Shown here piece after piece: positions 46,702 to 58,272 of a stretch of 64,000 nucleotides of DNA. Made by a program: the position numbers and the translations under genes. How positions within the stretch are numbered: position 1 is the stretch's first letter; each line of letters starts with the position of its first letter. The stretch lies in contig JAUQQC010000001.1 in NCBI GenBank assembly GCA_030550025.1, positions 414,351 to 478,350 on the forward strand, read 5' to 3'. The notes beneath the pieces are model-generated. The model was not told the DNA's origin. It saw nothing but the letters and a program-made list of their open reading frames with translations, and did not search any database. This DNA is from Acidobacteriota bacterium. Its GTDB lineage: Bacteria; Acidobacteriota; Blastocatellia; HR10.

Positions 46702-47700
46702 CTATGGCGCTTTCGGCGCGAAATATCCCGCGCGATGGCGTACGACCAGGTTGGGACGTCCGACAATCTGCACCTGGAGTTGGCGAAAGCTCCCATCGCG
46801 CGCAGTGTTCGTCGGATAGTAGGCGATCAGAAACTGACTGCTCAAATCCTCAGCGATGCGATGGAACGCCTCCTCAAGCGCGCGCTCATTCTCCGGATAA
46901 TACGCGCGCCCACCCGTCAGCATGGCAAGAGCATCGAGGGTGCGCGCGTTCACATCGGCGAAGCGGAAGGAATCGCTCAGTCCGATAGCATAGATCAGAA
47001 TGCCAGCGCGCTGTGCCCGCGCGATCACCTCGTGCTCGGAGCGCCGACTGCTCGTGTCGTGACCATCGGTGATGAGGATGAGGGCGCGCCGGATGCGATG
47101 CTCGGAGCGTTTGAGGAGGCGTTGCCCCATCGCTCCATCGAGGACCTCATCGAGGGCGGTGTAAGCGGCATCGTAGAGGGCTGTCCCCTGGCCCGCGTAT
47201 CCCATGTCCTCGCGCACGAGTCTTCGCAAAGCCTCCTGCAATCGGCGCTCGTTGCTCGTCAGGCCGCATTGAAGATGCGTCACGCCGCGGAACGTGAGAA
47301 GCGCCGCATAATCCTTCCCCCAGCGGAAGAATCGGGAGAAAAAGCGCTCGGCTGCCGCGCGCTCCTTAGGCCAGTTGAACTCTTGACTCCCGCTGAAATC
47401 CACGGCCAATGCGACGATCATCGGCAGATCCTGAGTCCGCCCGAAGAATTCGATCTTTTGTTCCACCCCATCTTCGAGGACACGCACTTGCTCGCGCGTC
47501 AGATCCGTGACCGGCCGATTCCGCTCGTCCGTGACCGTGAAGACGACGTCCACCAAGGTGCTCTCCAGGGAGATGGTCGCTTCCTGTTCTGGCGTCGGCG
47601 GGGGAGCCTTCTGCTGTCCCCCCGCGGGGAGGAGCAAGCTTCCCCAGAGCAGCAAGAAGATAATGCCTCTCACGCTCTTTTCGTCACACGCTCGCGCCAT
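46702..47700 (-). CDS. VWFA-related exported protein of the acidobacterial type
   Basis: A 332-residue protein with an N-terminal hydrophobic signal (GIIFLLLWGSLLLPAGG). An Ig-like lead-in has VDVVFTVTDERNRPVTDLTR and VLEDGVEQKIEFFG. A von Willebrand A domain follows, with the MIDAS motif DFSGS and the later acidic ITDGHDTSS. The combination is typical of the family first described in Acidobacteria (TIGR03436-like). It probably mediates metal-dependent protein interaction outside the cytoplasm. An in-frame GTG at 47724 is an alternative start. It ends 21 nt before the OmpA-family gene. Confidence 0.85.
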   Translation of the reverse strand: MARACDEKSVRGIIFLLLWGSLLLPAGGQQKAPPPTPEQEATISLESTLVDVVFTVTDERNRPVTDLTREQVRVLEDGVEQKIEFFGRTQDLPMIVALAVDFSGSQEFNWPKERAAAERFFSRFFRWGKDYAALLTFRGVTHLQCGLTSNERRLQEALRRLVREDMGYAGQGTALYDAAYTALDEVLDGAMGQRLLKRSEHRIRRALILITDGHDTSSRRSEHEVIARAQRAGILIYAIGLSDSFRFADVNARTLDALAMLTGGRAYYPENERALEEAFHRIAEDLSSQFLIAYYPTNTARDGSFRQLQVQIVGRPNLVVRHRAGYFAPKAP

Positions 47701-47745
47701 TTGGTCAAAGGGATAGTGTAGCACATTTGGCGACGCGTGGCGCGC

Positions 47746-49176
47746 TCATTGGAAGAACGGTTTCCACTTCTCCTCAGGCGGAGGCGGCGTGAGCAAGCTG
47801 CCCACAATCAGACCGAGTAACGAGGTTACCAACGCCGGATAGATCGTCTCGATCCCCGTCCGCTCGGTGAGCCCGGCGAAGTGCCAGGTGAGGGTCACGA
47901 GCATCCCCCCGAGAATGGAGGCGATGCCGCCAGCCGTCGTCGCGCGCTTCCACAGGAAGCACGCCAAAAGCGCGGGCGTGATCCCCACGCCGTACATCGT
48001 GTAGGAGAAGAGCGCTGCCCGTAGCACGGTCTCGAAAAATTGAATGAGGATGTAGCCCGAGACGCCCAGTGCGATAACAGCCAGGCGAGAGTAGAGCACA
48101 ATTTGCCGCTCGCTCGCCCGCGGATTGAGGAATCGCTGATAGAGATCCCGGACGATGTTGGTCGCCGGGACGAGCAAGAAGCTATCGCCTGTGGAGACGA
48201 TGATGGCGACGGCAGCCGCCAGCAGGACGCATCCGGCCACGACGGGAAGTCCTTCGCGCGCCGCATACAGGAGCACCTGCTCGCTGCGGCCTGACGCCAG
48301 TTCAGGAAAGAGGCTCGATCCAATGACAGCCAGTACGATGATCATCGTCTCGATGAGCACGGTCCCGATGATCCATCCTACAACGGCTTGACGAGCCGCA
48401 CGGGCATCACGGGCAGAGAAGAAGCGCTGATACATGTTGGCCAGACCAAGCATCAACAGAAGCGTCGGCAGCGCATATGAGAGCGCTTCCGTCACGGTAA
48501 AGCGCCCCATGAGGCTGAGGCGTTCCGCAGCGATGACTTCCCCCCAGTGAGTCGCCAGGCGCTCTCGCACCCCCTCCCATCCTCCCGCTCGGGCGATGAG
48601 GAACGGATAGGCGAAGAAGATGCCCCCGAGCATCAGGAGGCCATTAAAAATATCCGTATACGCGATCGAGAGGAGGCCTGCCGTCGCCGTGAATGCCGTC
48701 ACGAAGAGGAAGGTGATGAGCGTGCCCGTCCCTGGATCGAGCCCGGTGACGATGTTCAAGACCAATCCCCCAGCGCGGAATTGATACGAGGCGATCACCG
48801 TATAGGCGATGATCGTCACAAGCGTGCCCAGAAGTCGAGCCCATCGGTTGTAACGCAGCTCGAGAACATCGGGGACGGTCAGTTGCTCGAGCTTTCGCGC
48901 GCGTCCGGCAATGAAGTAGATCACGACGAGGGCGACCCATACGCCCGCGTCGAACCAAAGTGCGGCGAAGCCTTCGCGATAGGCCAAGCCCGCCCCCGCG
49001 ATGATCGAGCCCGAGCCAATCCACGTCGCCAGGAGCGTGCCGACGAGCACCGGCGCGCTCAGCTTCCGCCCGGCGACCATGAAGTCAACCTCCGTCCTGA
49101 CGATGCGCGAGGCGTACAAGCTGACGCCCGTCAGGAAGATCAAATACACCAAGACGACGCTCAGATAGATGTTCAT
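47746..49176 (-). CDS. Sodium:solute symporter family protein
   Basis: A 476-residue membrane protein with about 13 hydrophobic helices, of the SSS family (LeuT-like fold). The early text VDFMVAGRKLSAPVLVGTLL and ATWIGSGSIIAGAGLAYREG is characteristic, as is the internal STGDSFLLVPATNIVRDLYQ with Na+-site Ser/Thr residues. It co-transports Na+ with a solute such as an amino acid, sugar or organic acid; the substrate is unknown. I chose the ATG at 49176 (MNIYLSVVLVYLIFL); an in-frame start at 49215 adds a polar stretch. It lies upstream of the VWFA gene on the same strand, 45 nt away. Confidence 0.88.
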   Translation of the reverse strand: MNIYLSVVLVYLIFLTGVSLYASRIVRTEVDFMVAGRKLSAPVLVGTLLATWIGSGSIIAGAGLAYREGFAALWFDAGVWVALVVIYFIAGRARKLEQLTVPDVLELRYNRWARLLGTLVTIIAYTVIASYQFRAGGLVLNIVTGLDPGTGTLITFLFVTAFTATAGLLSIAYTDIFNGLLMLGGIFFAYPFLIARAGGWEGVRERLATHWGEVIAAERLSLMGRFTVTEALSYALPTLLLMLGLANMYQRFFSARDARAARQAVVGWIIGTVLIETMIIVLAVIGSSLFPELASGRSEQVLLYAAREGLPVVAGCVLLAAAVAIIVSTGDSFLLVPATNIVRDLYQRFLNPRASERQIVLYSRLAVIALGVSGYILIQFFETVLRAALFSYTMYGVGITPALLACFLWKRATTAGGIASILGGMLVTLTWHFAGLTERTGIETIYPALVTSLLGLIVGSLLTPPPPEEKWKPFFQ

Positions 49177-49504
49177 GGATCGCTCAGGGTAGGGCAGGAA
49201 GGGAAGTTTTGTCAATGGGTGAGCATCGAATGCGAGCGGGGATGCTGACCTTCATGATGATCGGCGTGTTCGCCAAGTGCGCTGTGATCGCACTGGAGGA
49301 TTCCGAAAACTTGGGCGAATAGATCCGTAGAAGATGCGCAGCCGCATTTAGCTCGGAGACCTTCAAGGGCCAGCCTGGAACTCATTTCGCAACTTCTCTC
49401 TTCCCCCGCCCACCTCAGAGGACAAACCTCATGGCCCTTTGAGCTCCGGTGCGGAGACCGCCAGCAAGTTTTACGGAGATTTTTCGGGAGCTCGCCCAGC
49501 CACT
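49177..49504. other. Intergenic region, no gene recognised
   Basis: About 330 bp with no supported gene. A 7-bp inverted repeat, GAGCTCC at 49441-49447 and GGAGCTC at 49497-49503, lies directly downstream of the propeller gene and could be part of its transcript end. Confidence 0.4.
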
Positions 49505-50050
49505 TCAGCGAGTGGAAGCGAGCGACTTCTGCATCCTGAACTTAGCCACCAGGATTTCGAATTGAGCCGCCGAAGTGTTGGGTGGAATGCCGAGAAGTCC
49601 TAACCCGTAAAGGAGATCGTTGAGGTTGATCACTTGCTTCAGCTCTCCAGTGCTATCGAAGGTCAAAATTCGACCTCGGCCGCCTTCCACGGCCGAGACG
49701 TAAACTCTTCCCTCCCGGTAAGCGATCGAAGTCACAATCTCCGTCTTTTCCGGCAGGGGAAACATTCGCATCATCTCGCCGGCTTGATTGTATTTGATGA
49801 GATAAGGAGCAGTCTTAATCGGCCCGCCGCGCTCGGAGGCCGGGCGCCATAGGGAGAAGCTCACATAGATATTCCCCGCCTCATCCACAGCTCCGTCTAA
49901 GTGCCACAGTCCTGCGGGCATGCGCACTGTCACCGGTATGGAAGCGCGAATCACAGAGACTCTTTCTATTTCGTAAGTCCGTTGCCGAGCGGTGATCTCA
50001 AATGGGAACATCAAAAATCCACCGAGCACAACAGTGAGTATCTTGCTCAT
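49505..50050 (-). CDS. Exported beta-propeller-like protein (6-bladed/NHL type, short)
   Basis: A 181-residue protein with a signal peptide (KILTVVLGGFLMFPFEITA) and two to three propeller-like units: DGAVDEAGNIYVSFSLW, LIKYNQAGEMMRMFPLP, REGRVYVSAVEGGRGRI and LTFDSTGELKQVINL. It is too short for a complete six-bladed propeller, so it may oligomerise or be truncated, but its relative at 24955-25509 has about the same length. A strong Shine-Dalgarno sequence (AAGGAGGT) precedes the ATG at 50050. It follows the 45-codon peptide gene by 24 nt. The function is unknown. Confidence 0.72.
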   Translation of the reverse strand: MSKILTVVLGGFLMFPFEITARQRTYEIERVSVIRASIPVTVRMPAGLWHLDGAVDEAGNIYVSFSLWRPASERGGPIKTAPYLIKYNQAGEMMRMFPLPEKTEIVTSIAYREGRVYVSAVEGGRGRILTFDSTGELKQVINLNDLLYGLGLLGIPPNTSAAQFEILVAKFRMQKSLASTR

Positions 50051-50074
50051 AGCTTTTACCTCCTTATTGGCGGT

Positions 50075-50212
50075 TCACATGCCCCTAGTGGGGTACACCA
50101 TGTCACAGGACACATGCCCTGTGATCCATCCGGGTTGGGTGGTGGATAACAAAAAAAGGAGGGCCACCACGATTTCCTTTTGAAGCTCAGGGAGCACTGT
50201 CTTGATGCCCAT
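50075..50212 (-). CDS. Small peptide gene (45 aa) upstream of the propeller gene
   Basis: The frame encodes MGIKTVLPELQKEIVVALLF, followed by LLSTTQPGWITGHVSCDMVY and PTRGM. A hydrophobic core (residues 14-23) could act as a membrane or export segment, leaving a ~20-residue tail with one Cys. AAGGAGGA lies 6 nt before the ATG, and the stop is 24 nt before the strongly initiated propeller gene. In Bacteroidetes, small exported peptides (NVEALA type) sit beside propeller genes; this arrangement is similar, but I see no sequence match. No family is recognised. Confidence 0.5.
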   Translation of the reverse strand: MGIKTVLPELQKEIVVALLFLLSTTQPGWITGHVSCDMVYPTRGM

Positions 50213-50257
50213 GGCCGTCCTCCTTCATAGGGTCACTCCATCAGCCTCGGAGTTATG

Positions 50258-50282
50258 AGTATACTCTCTCTCTCTCTGTCAA
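50258..50282 (-). promoter_or_regulatory. Promoter-like element with (GA)n microsatellite spacer
   Basis: On the minus strand a perfect TTGACA (50282-50277) and TATACT (50263-50258) are separated by 13 bp that consist only of alternating G and A. The full CT/GA tract covers 50264-50277 (seven units). Thirteen bp is too short for sigma70; two more GA units would give 17. It lies about 45 bp before the 45-codon peptide gene. Confidence 0.5.
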
Positions 50283-50469
50283 GTCCCTTTTTGATGCCAG
50301 GGGAATAGCGCGGCGCTTATGAGGGAAACGATATCCTCTCCTGAATTGGGCGCTACGCCAGAGGGGGCACGTCCGACGCAAAATCCTCGCATCGAACGAG
50401 GCGTTCTCTGCAGGGTTGCCGAAAGAGCTTCAGCCCTCAAGATAGCGGGCATCTTGGGCTGGGATTTTC

Positions 50470-50499
50470 TTGACAGAGCAAAGGCGACCTTGATATAAG
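50470..50499 (+). promoter_or_regulatory. Sigma70-type promoter for rpsU
   Basis: TTGACA (50470-50475) and TATAAG (50494-50499) are 18 bp apart. The GTG start of rpsU is at 50537, and the leader carries AAGGAGGG. Confidence 0.68.
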
Positions 50500-50536
50500 T
50501 TTGCTTTGCAAACGAAGGGTTTTAAGGAGGGAGAGA

Positions 50537-50737
50537 GTGGCGCTGATCATCGTCAACGAAGGGGAGTCCATCGAGAGCGCCCTTCGGCGCTTCAAGCGCA
50601 AGGTGCAGCAAGAGGACATCATCAAGGAGATCAAGAAGCATTCCTTCTACCTGAAGCCGGGCGAGAAGCGGCGGTTGAAAGAGGCCTTAGCGCGAAAGCG
50701 GCTGCGCCGTCGCCTGAAGCGCGAGATGGGAGAGTGA
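50537..50737 (+). CDS. rpsU: 30S ribosomal protein S21
   Basis: A 66-residue basic protein beginning VALIIVNEGESIESALRRFK and continuing RKVQQEDIIKEIKKHSFYLK, with an Arg/Lys-rich tail (RKRLRRRLKREMGE). This is the full S21 family pattern. S21 binds the small subunit near the anti-Shine-Dalgarno region and helps initiation. The start is a GTG placed 7 nt after AAGGAGGG; upstream in-frame codons would fall in the promoter leader. The gene has a strong promoter of its own and is convergent with the universal stress protein gene. Confidence 0.93.
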   Translation: MALIIVNEGESIESALRRFKRKVQQEDIIKEIKKHSFYLKPGEKRRLKEALARKRLRRRLKREMGE

Positions 50738-50827
50738 ACGCGCTGCGGCTGTCATAACGCCGGGTCCTTCTCCTCAGTGTCTCCTCACGTGGAGGATGCC
50801 GTCTGCTTCGCAGGCTCCTGCATCTCT

Positions 50828-51715
50828 CTATCCCCGACTTGGAATGACAAGTACCGGGCAGGGAGCGTGTCGGGTGACGCGTACGGTCGTCGTCCCGATC
50901 ACGGTGGTATCGAAGAAGCGCTTATGTTGTGCTCCAAGGACGATGAGGTCGCTTCCAAGCGCGCGCGCCGTCTCAATGATCTGCTCGGCCGCATCTCCGC
51001 GTCGAACCAGCTCCTTCACGTGACAGTGCGAGCGCGCATCCTCGGGAACCCATTCGCAAAGGCGAGCGAGCGCCTCGCGATCAGAGGCCTTTGGTGCCTC
51101 ATCCTCCAGAACGTGCACGACCGTGAGTTCGGCACCAAAGCATTGGGCGAGGGAGACAGCATGCTGCAGGGCTTTCCGCGCGATGGGCGTGTAATTCACT
51201 GGACAGAGGAGATGTCGGATTGAGACCGGAGATCCCGATGAAACGTCCGCCTTATATCGGATGGTCAACACGGGTCGATCGCTCTCTCGTAAGACACGTT
51301 CGGTGACGGAGCCGAGCATCACGCGACTCAACCCACTGCGTCCATGGGTGCCCATGACGATCAGGTCAGCCTCGCGCCTCCGGGCCGTTTCGAGGATCGC
51401 CCGCGCGGGTGAGTCTTCCACAAGGAGAGATTCCACGTCGCGCTGTGTCCCAACGACGCTTCGTACATGTTCCACGAGATAGTGGCGCGTCGCGGCCTTT
51501 GCGCGCTCCAACGCTTGAAGCCATTCCTCGATCTCACCGGCGGTGAGGTAGGGAGGAAGGAGGAAGGGATCGGCATGCATCACCAGCAGTTGTGCGTTCG
51601 AGCAACGAGCCAGCTCGGCCGCATATCGGAGAGCGAACGTCGCCAGCTCGCTGAAATCTGTGGGACAGAGGATGCGTCGTGGGAAGGGGATGGTCACGGA
51701 AGTGTCCATGCTCAT
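50828..51715 (-). CDS. Universal stress protein, two tandem UspA domains
   Basis: A 295-residue protein with two Usp domains. The first (residues ~12-150) ends with the ATP-binding text DLIVMGTHGRSGLSRVMLGS then VTERVL. The second (~165-293) has the weaker DLIVLGAQHKRFFDTTVIGT then TTVRV. The first domain keeps the G-2x-G-9x-G(S/T) nucleotide pattern, while the second is degenerate. Tandem Usp proteins bind ATP and respond to stress. A GAGGAG Shine-Dalgarno sequence precedes the ATG. It starts 15 nt after the RND permease stop and is thus the last gene of the efflux operon. Confidence 0.9.
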   Translation of the reverse strand: MSMDTSVTIPFPRRILCPTDFSELATFALRYAAELARCSNAQLLVMHADPFLLPPYLTAGEIEEWLQALERAKAATRHYLVEHVRSVVGTQRDVESLLVEDSPARAILETARRREADLIVMGTHGRSGLSRVMLGSVTERVLRESDRPVLTIRYKADVSSGSPVSIRHLLCPVNYTPIARKALQHAVSLAQCFGAELTVVHVLEDEAPKASDREALARLCEWVPEDARSHCHVKELVRRGDAAEQIIETARALGSDLIVLGAQHKRFFDTTVIGTTTVRVTRHAPCPVLVIPSRG

Positions 51716-51730
51716 AAGTCTCCTCGCGGC

Positions 51731-54979
<3,249 letters not shown>

Positions 54980-54998
54980 CCCCGTTTCCTCCCGTCGC

Positions 54999-56204
54999 CT
55001 ATGGATGCACGCGGTTCCCTTCCCGAACGACTTGTGGATTCTCCGCGACGATCCGCTCTCCCTCGGTGAGTCCGGAGAGAACTTCCACGCGATCGCCGTA
55101 TGACTTCCCCAGCGTGATGAGGCGAAGTCGCGCCAGGCCTGAATCCTCCACGACGTACACGCTGGTCAACTGGCCGCGGTTGAGGACGGCGGTTTGAGGG
55201 ATCGTGAGCGCGCGCCGCTGTCCGATCCGAAATCGCGCCTTTCCGTAAAGGCCCGAACGAAGCGTCGTGGCCTTCTCAGCCGGCAGATCGATCTTCACCA
55301 TATAGCTACGGCTCATGGGATCGGCCGCCGGAACGACCTCGGCGACGCGCCCAAGAAGCGGAGCCGACCTGGAGGCGTCGATTTCCACAAGCACGGAATC
55401 TCCTGGGCGCACGGCTGCGATTTGTGACTCGGGGACGGAGACCTCCAAGCGATAACGGGTCTCGTCTTCGATGGTGAACAATGGCATACCGGGCGTCACG
55501 AGCATGCCGACTTCGACCGACTTCGCCGTGACGAGACCAGCTATGGGGGCGGTCACGCGCGTATGGCCGAGGGCGACATGCGCGGCCTCCAGATCAGCTC
55601 GTGCTTGTTCGATCTTGGCCAGGACTTGCTCGCGCTTTGCGCGGAGCGATCGGAGCACTTCCTCAGCGCGTTCGGCTTCGGCCGCGGCGGCTTGATATCG
55701 CGTCCTCGCCTCATCGAATTCTTGCGCGCTCACGGAATGGCGCGCGAATAGGGCTTCGTATCGGCGGAATGTCGCCGCCGCCAGATCCGCGTGCGCGCGC
55801 GCGGCCTCGCGAGCGGATTCCGCCGCGCGAATGGCGCGTTCGATCTCCTCCCGCGCGCTCTCGGCTTCGCGCCACCCGGCCTCGGCCTTACGCAACTGTG
55901 CTTGCACTTCGCGATCGTCAATCTGAACGAGCACTTGGCCAGGTCGTACCCGATCCCCCTCTCGAACGAGAACGGCGAGGACGTGCCCCATGATCTTCGC
56001 TGAGAGGATGCTCGTCGTGCGCGAGCGCACCGTCCCAACTGCCTCGTAGACCTCTTCGACCGGAGTCATCGCCACCGTCTCCACGCGCGCTTTCACGATG
56101 GTAGGCTCGCGCTCGGCCGCTGCTTCTTCCCGATGCCCGCAGGATGCCGTGGCGAGCGCCAGCGCACTCATGAGAAGTAGGAGTCGTTGCCGATGCCCTT
56201 TCAT
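54999..56204 (-). CDS. RND efflux periplasmic adaptor lipoprotein (membrane fusion protein)
   Basis: A 401-residue adaptor. The signal peptide ends with a lipobox (ATASC), so it is a lipoprotein. A biotinyl-lipoyl-like half motif ([20 protein letters not shown]), a long alpha-helical hairpin (~residues 95-190), the second lipoyl half ([20 protein letters not shown]) and a beta-barrel/membrane-proximal domain follow in the usual order. It bridges the permease and the outer-membrane channel. The ATG at 56204 follows GGGAGGAG; an upstream open frame to 56576 has no adaptor-like content and overlaps the channel gene. It lies 11 nt after the channel gene. Confidence 0.92.
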   Translation of the reverse strand: MKGHRQRLLLLMSALALATASCGHREEAAAEREPTIVKARVETVAMTPVEEVYEAVGTVRSRTTSILSAKIMGHVLAVLVREGDRVRPGQVLVQIDDREVQAQLRKAEAGWREAESAREEIERAIRAAESAREAARAHADLAAATFRRYEALFARHSVSAQEFDEARTRYQAAAAEAERAEEVLRSLRAKREQVLAKIEQARADLEAAHVALGHTRVTAPIAGLVTAKSVEVGMLVTPGMPLFTIEDETRYRLEVSVPESQIAAVRPGDSVLVEIDASRSAPLLGRVAEVVPAADPMSRSYMVKIDLPAEKATTLRSGLYGKARFRIGQRRALTIPQTAVLNRGQLTSVYVVEDSGLARLRLITLGKSYGDRVEVLSGLTEGERIVAENPQVVREGNRVHP

Positions 56205-56215
56205 CTCTCCTCCCC

Positions 56216-57580
56216 TCAGTGGAACATTTGGATGTCGGTCAGGCGTCCGGTGGCCAGGAGCACGGCCGCATATCCGATGACGTATTCGTATCGCGCAGCG
56301 AGCACGTTCAAGCGTGCGCGGACGAGCGCCGTCTGCGCCCGCAGCACTTCGGTGATCGTCGTCAATCCCTCTTGATGCCGGTCTTGAATGATGCGAAGGG
56401 CTTCCTCGGCTTGCTGAACAGCACGCGCGGCGACCGCTAATCGTTGGCGCGCCGAACGGTAGTGTTCGAACGCGCGCACGACCTCTAAGCGAATTTGATT
56501 GACGAGTTGCTCCGTCTCCGTTTCGGCGAGGGCGAGCGTGGCGCGCGCTTGTCGCACGCGTGTCGCGCGCCCCCAATCGAACACATCGAACGTGAGGCTC
56601 GCCCCTATCGTATAATCGGCGCTTCCGCTGAGCAATCCCCGCCCGGTCACACCCACGGTGGCGAAGAGATCCAGCCGTGGGAGGTAATGCCCGAGCGCCC
56701 CGCGCACACCGTGCTCACGCGAGCGCTCAGCCCACTGAGATCGCAGAAGATCCGGCCGATGCCGTAATGCCAGGCGCATCAACTCCTCCGGCTCTTCGAC
56801 GTCGAAGGTGCGCTCGATCAACCGTCCCGTCACGCGCCGGGGCACGTTCACCGGAAGACCGAGCGCCGTGTTCAAGGCCGCGCGCGCCGTCACGACCTCG
56901 CCTTCGGCCTGGATCTGCTGCTGACGGAATTCGGCCAATTGCACCTCGGCGGCCAGGACATCCGAGACGACGACTAATCCGGCCTCGAACAAATCGCGAA
57001 TGCGCTTCACATCTGCTTCAGCCATGCGCACGGCTTCGTCGGCGACGTGCTGACGGGCTTCGGCCACGAGGACACCGTAGTAGGCGCGGATCACTTCAAA
57101 GCGAATCTGTTGCGCGATCCACGCCACTTGCGCCTCGGCGCGGCGCGCTTCCGCCTCGGCTTGCGCGTGGCGCGTCTCTGTCTGCCATCGGTCGAAAAGC
57201 GGGAGGCGCAGTGTCAGCGCCGTGCGAAAGACGTTAAGCGACGGCGGGTGATTCAGAAATCGCGGATCGAAATTCGCCGGCCCGAAGCGCGCTTGTTCGA
57301 GCAACGAGCCGAAGACGAAGACGGGATTGTTCCCGTTGGAGAACGTTTCGCTGAATTGTATGATGGGAAATCGGGTTGCGCGCGCTTCCGCGACCTGCGC
57401 TTCGGCGATCTCGCGCCCTGCGAGCGCTGCCCGCACAAGCGGATTCATCTGCAGCGCCGTCTCCACCGCGCGCGGCAGCGTCAACTCCTCCTCCCCTTGT
57501 GCGCGGATCGTCCCGGGCGATGCCACGACCACGAATCCCGTGAGGACACCTGCTCCGATCCTCCTCCGCCACCGCCTCAT
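56216..57580 (-). CDS. TolC-family outer-membrane efflux channel
   Basis: A 454-residue protein with a signal peptide (GAGVLTGFVVVASPGTIRAQ) and two homologous halves of long helices plus beta strands, as in TolC/OprM. Typical text includes LTLPRAVETALQMNPLVRAA at the start of the first half and EELMRLALRHRPDLLRSQWA at the start of the second. It forms the trimeric outer-membrane channel of the pump encoded downstream. GAAGGAG precedes the ATG. It lies 22 nt after the small membrane-protein gene. Confidence 0.92.
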   Translation of the reverse strand: MRRWRRRIGAGVLTGFVVVASPGTIRAQGEEELTLPRAVETALQMNPLVRAALAGREIAEAQVAEARATRFPIIQFSETFSNGNNPVFVFGSLLEQARFGPANFDPRFLNHPPSLNVFRTALTLRLPLFDRWQTETRHAQAEAEARRAEAQVAWIAQQIRFEVIRAYYGVLVAEARQHVADEAVRMAEADVKRIRDLFEAGLVVVSDVLAAEVQLAEFRQQQIQAEGEVVTARAALNTALGLPVNVPRRVTGRLIERTFDVEEPEELMRLALRHRPDLLRSQWAERSREHGVRGALGHYLPRLDLFATVGVTGRGLLSGSADYTIGASLTFDVFDWGRATRVRQARATLALAETETEQLVNQIRLEVVRAFEHYRSARQRLAVAARAVQQAEEALRIIQDRHQEGLTTITEVLRAQTALVRARLNVLAARYEYVIGYAAVLLATGRLTDIQMFH

Positions 57581-57602
57581 GCTCCTTCTCCCAAGGTCGT
57601 GC

Positions 57603-57797
57603 TCAAGAGCAGCTTCTCACGCCGAGCCGTTGAAGGATCGTCATCATCGGACACCAGTTAGTGAACGCCGACTGGATCAGATTGAGTGCCACAAAGCCCG
57701 TGAAGAGGAACCAGTAGGGATTGTGGAAGTAGCCCAATAGCAAACTCACCAGTACGAAGCTGCCTGCGATCAGACGCAGATACCGTTCGACGGTCAT
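57603..57797 (-). CDS. DUF2892 (YgaP-like) small membrane protein
   Basis: A 64-residue protein with two predicted membrane helices: LIAGSFVLVSLLLGYF and YWFLFTGFVALNLIQSAFTN. The ending WCPMMTILQRLGVRSC is typical of the YgaP transmembrane/DUF2892 family, often linked to sulfur or rhodanese proteins. AAGGAGGG lies before the ATG at 57797; an in-frame start at 57830 is less likely. It is the first gene of the efflux operon by position. Confidence 0.82.
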   Translation of the reverse strand: MTVERYLRLIAGSFVLVSLLLGYFHNPYWFLFTGFVALNLIQSAFTNWCPMMTILQRLGVRSCS

Positions 57798-58272
57798 GGC
57801 CGTCTCCCTCCTTCCCGATTGATCGTTCACGCCCAGTATGATCCAAAAAAGGGCGAGAGGTTTCAGCGGAACAGGAGGCGGCTGCGCCCGACCGGCGGAC
57901 GGCCCTTGAATTCGGAGGGGCTTGCCCCATTGGCCGTGAGGCGAGAGACTTCAGCTCTCACGGGGATACCGTCGAACTGTTCCTTGTGGGCGAGGGACGG
58001 CTCCGGCCCAAGGCTTGCCCTACCTCTTCGGAGATCTCGCCCATCGAGGGTATGGAAGCGCTCTGACGGAATCCTTAGCCACACTGTTGCCGATGGACGA
58101 GTCACAGCGCAAAATTGAGTCGGACCGTTTGGCTCATACGAACGCGAGGTAGGACATATGGCGGTCTCAATAGTGGACATCATCGGTGGACTCTGAGCGG
58201 GCGAGTGAGTGCTCTCGTAACCGCTTTGGACGAGCCGGGTTGGATCATCGGAAACCTGGAGAAACGGAGGGG
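57798..58272. other. Intergenic region, no gene recognised
   Basis: About 470 bp between divergent genes. It holds an imperfect hairpin around 57936-57963 (GAGAG, 7-nt loop, CTCTC) but no supported gene. Promoters for both neighbours should be here; I see no strong -35/-10 pair. Confidence 0.4.

Noticed and set aside
50264-50277. (CT)7 tract as a mere simple repeat with no function
   Set aside because: The tract is placed exactly between a perfect -35 and a near-perfect -10 hexamer on the minus strand, so I kept it as a regulatory candidate instead.
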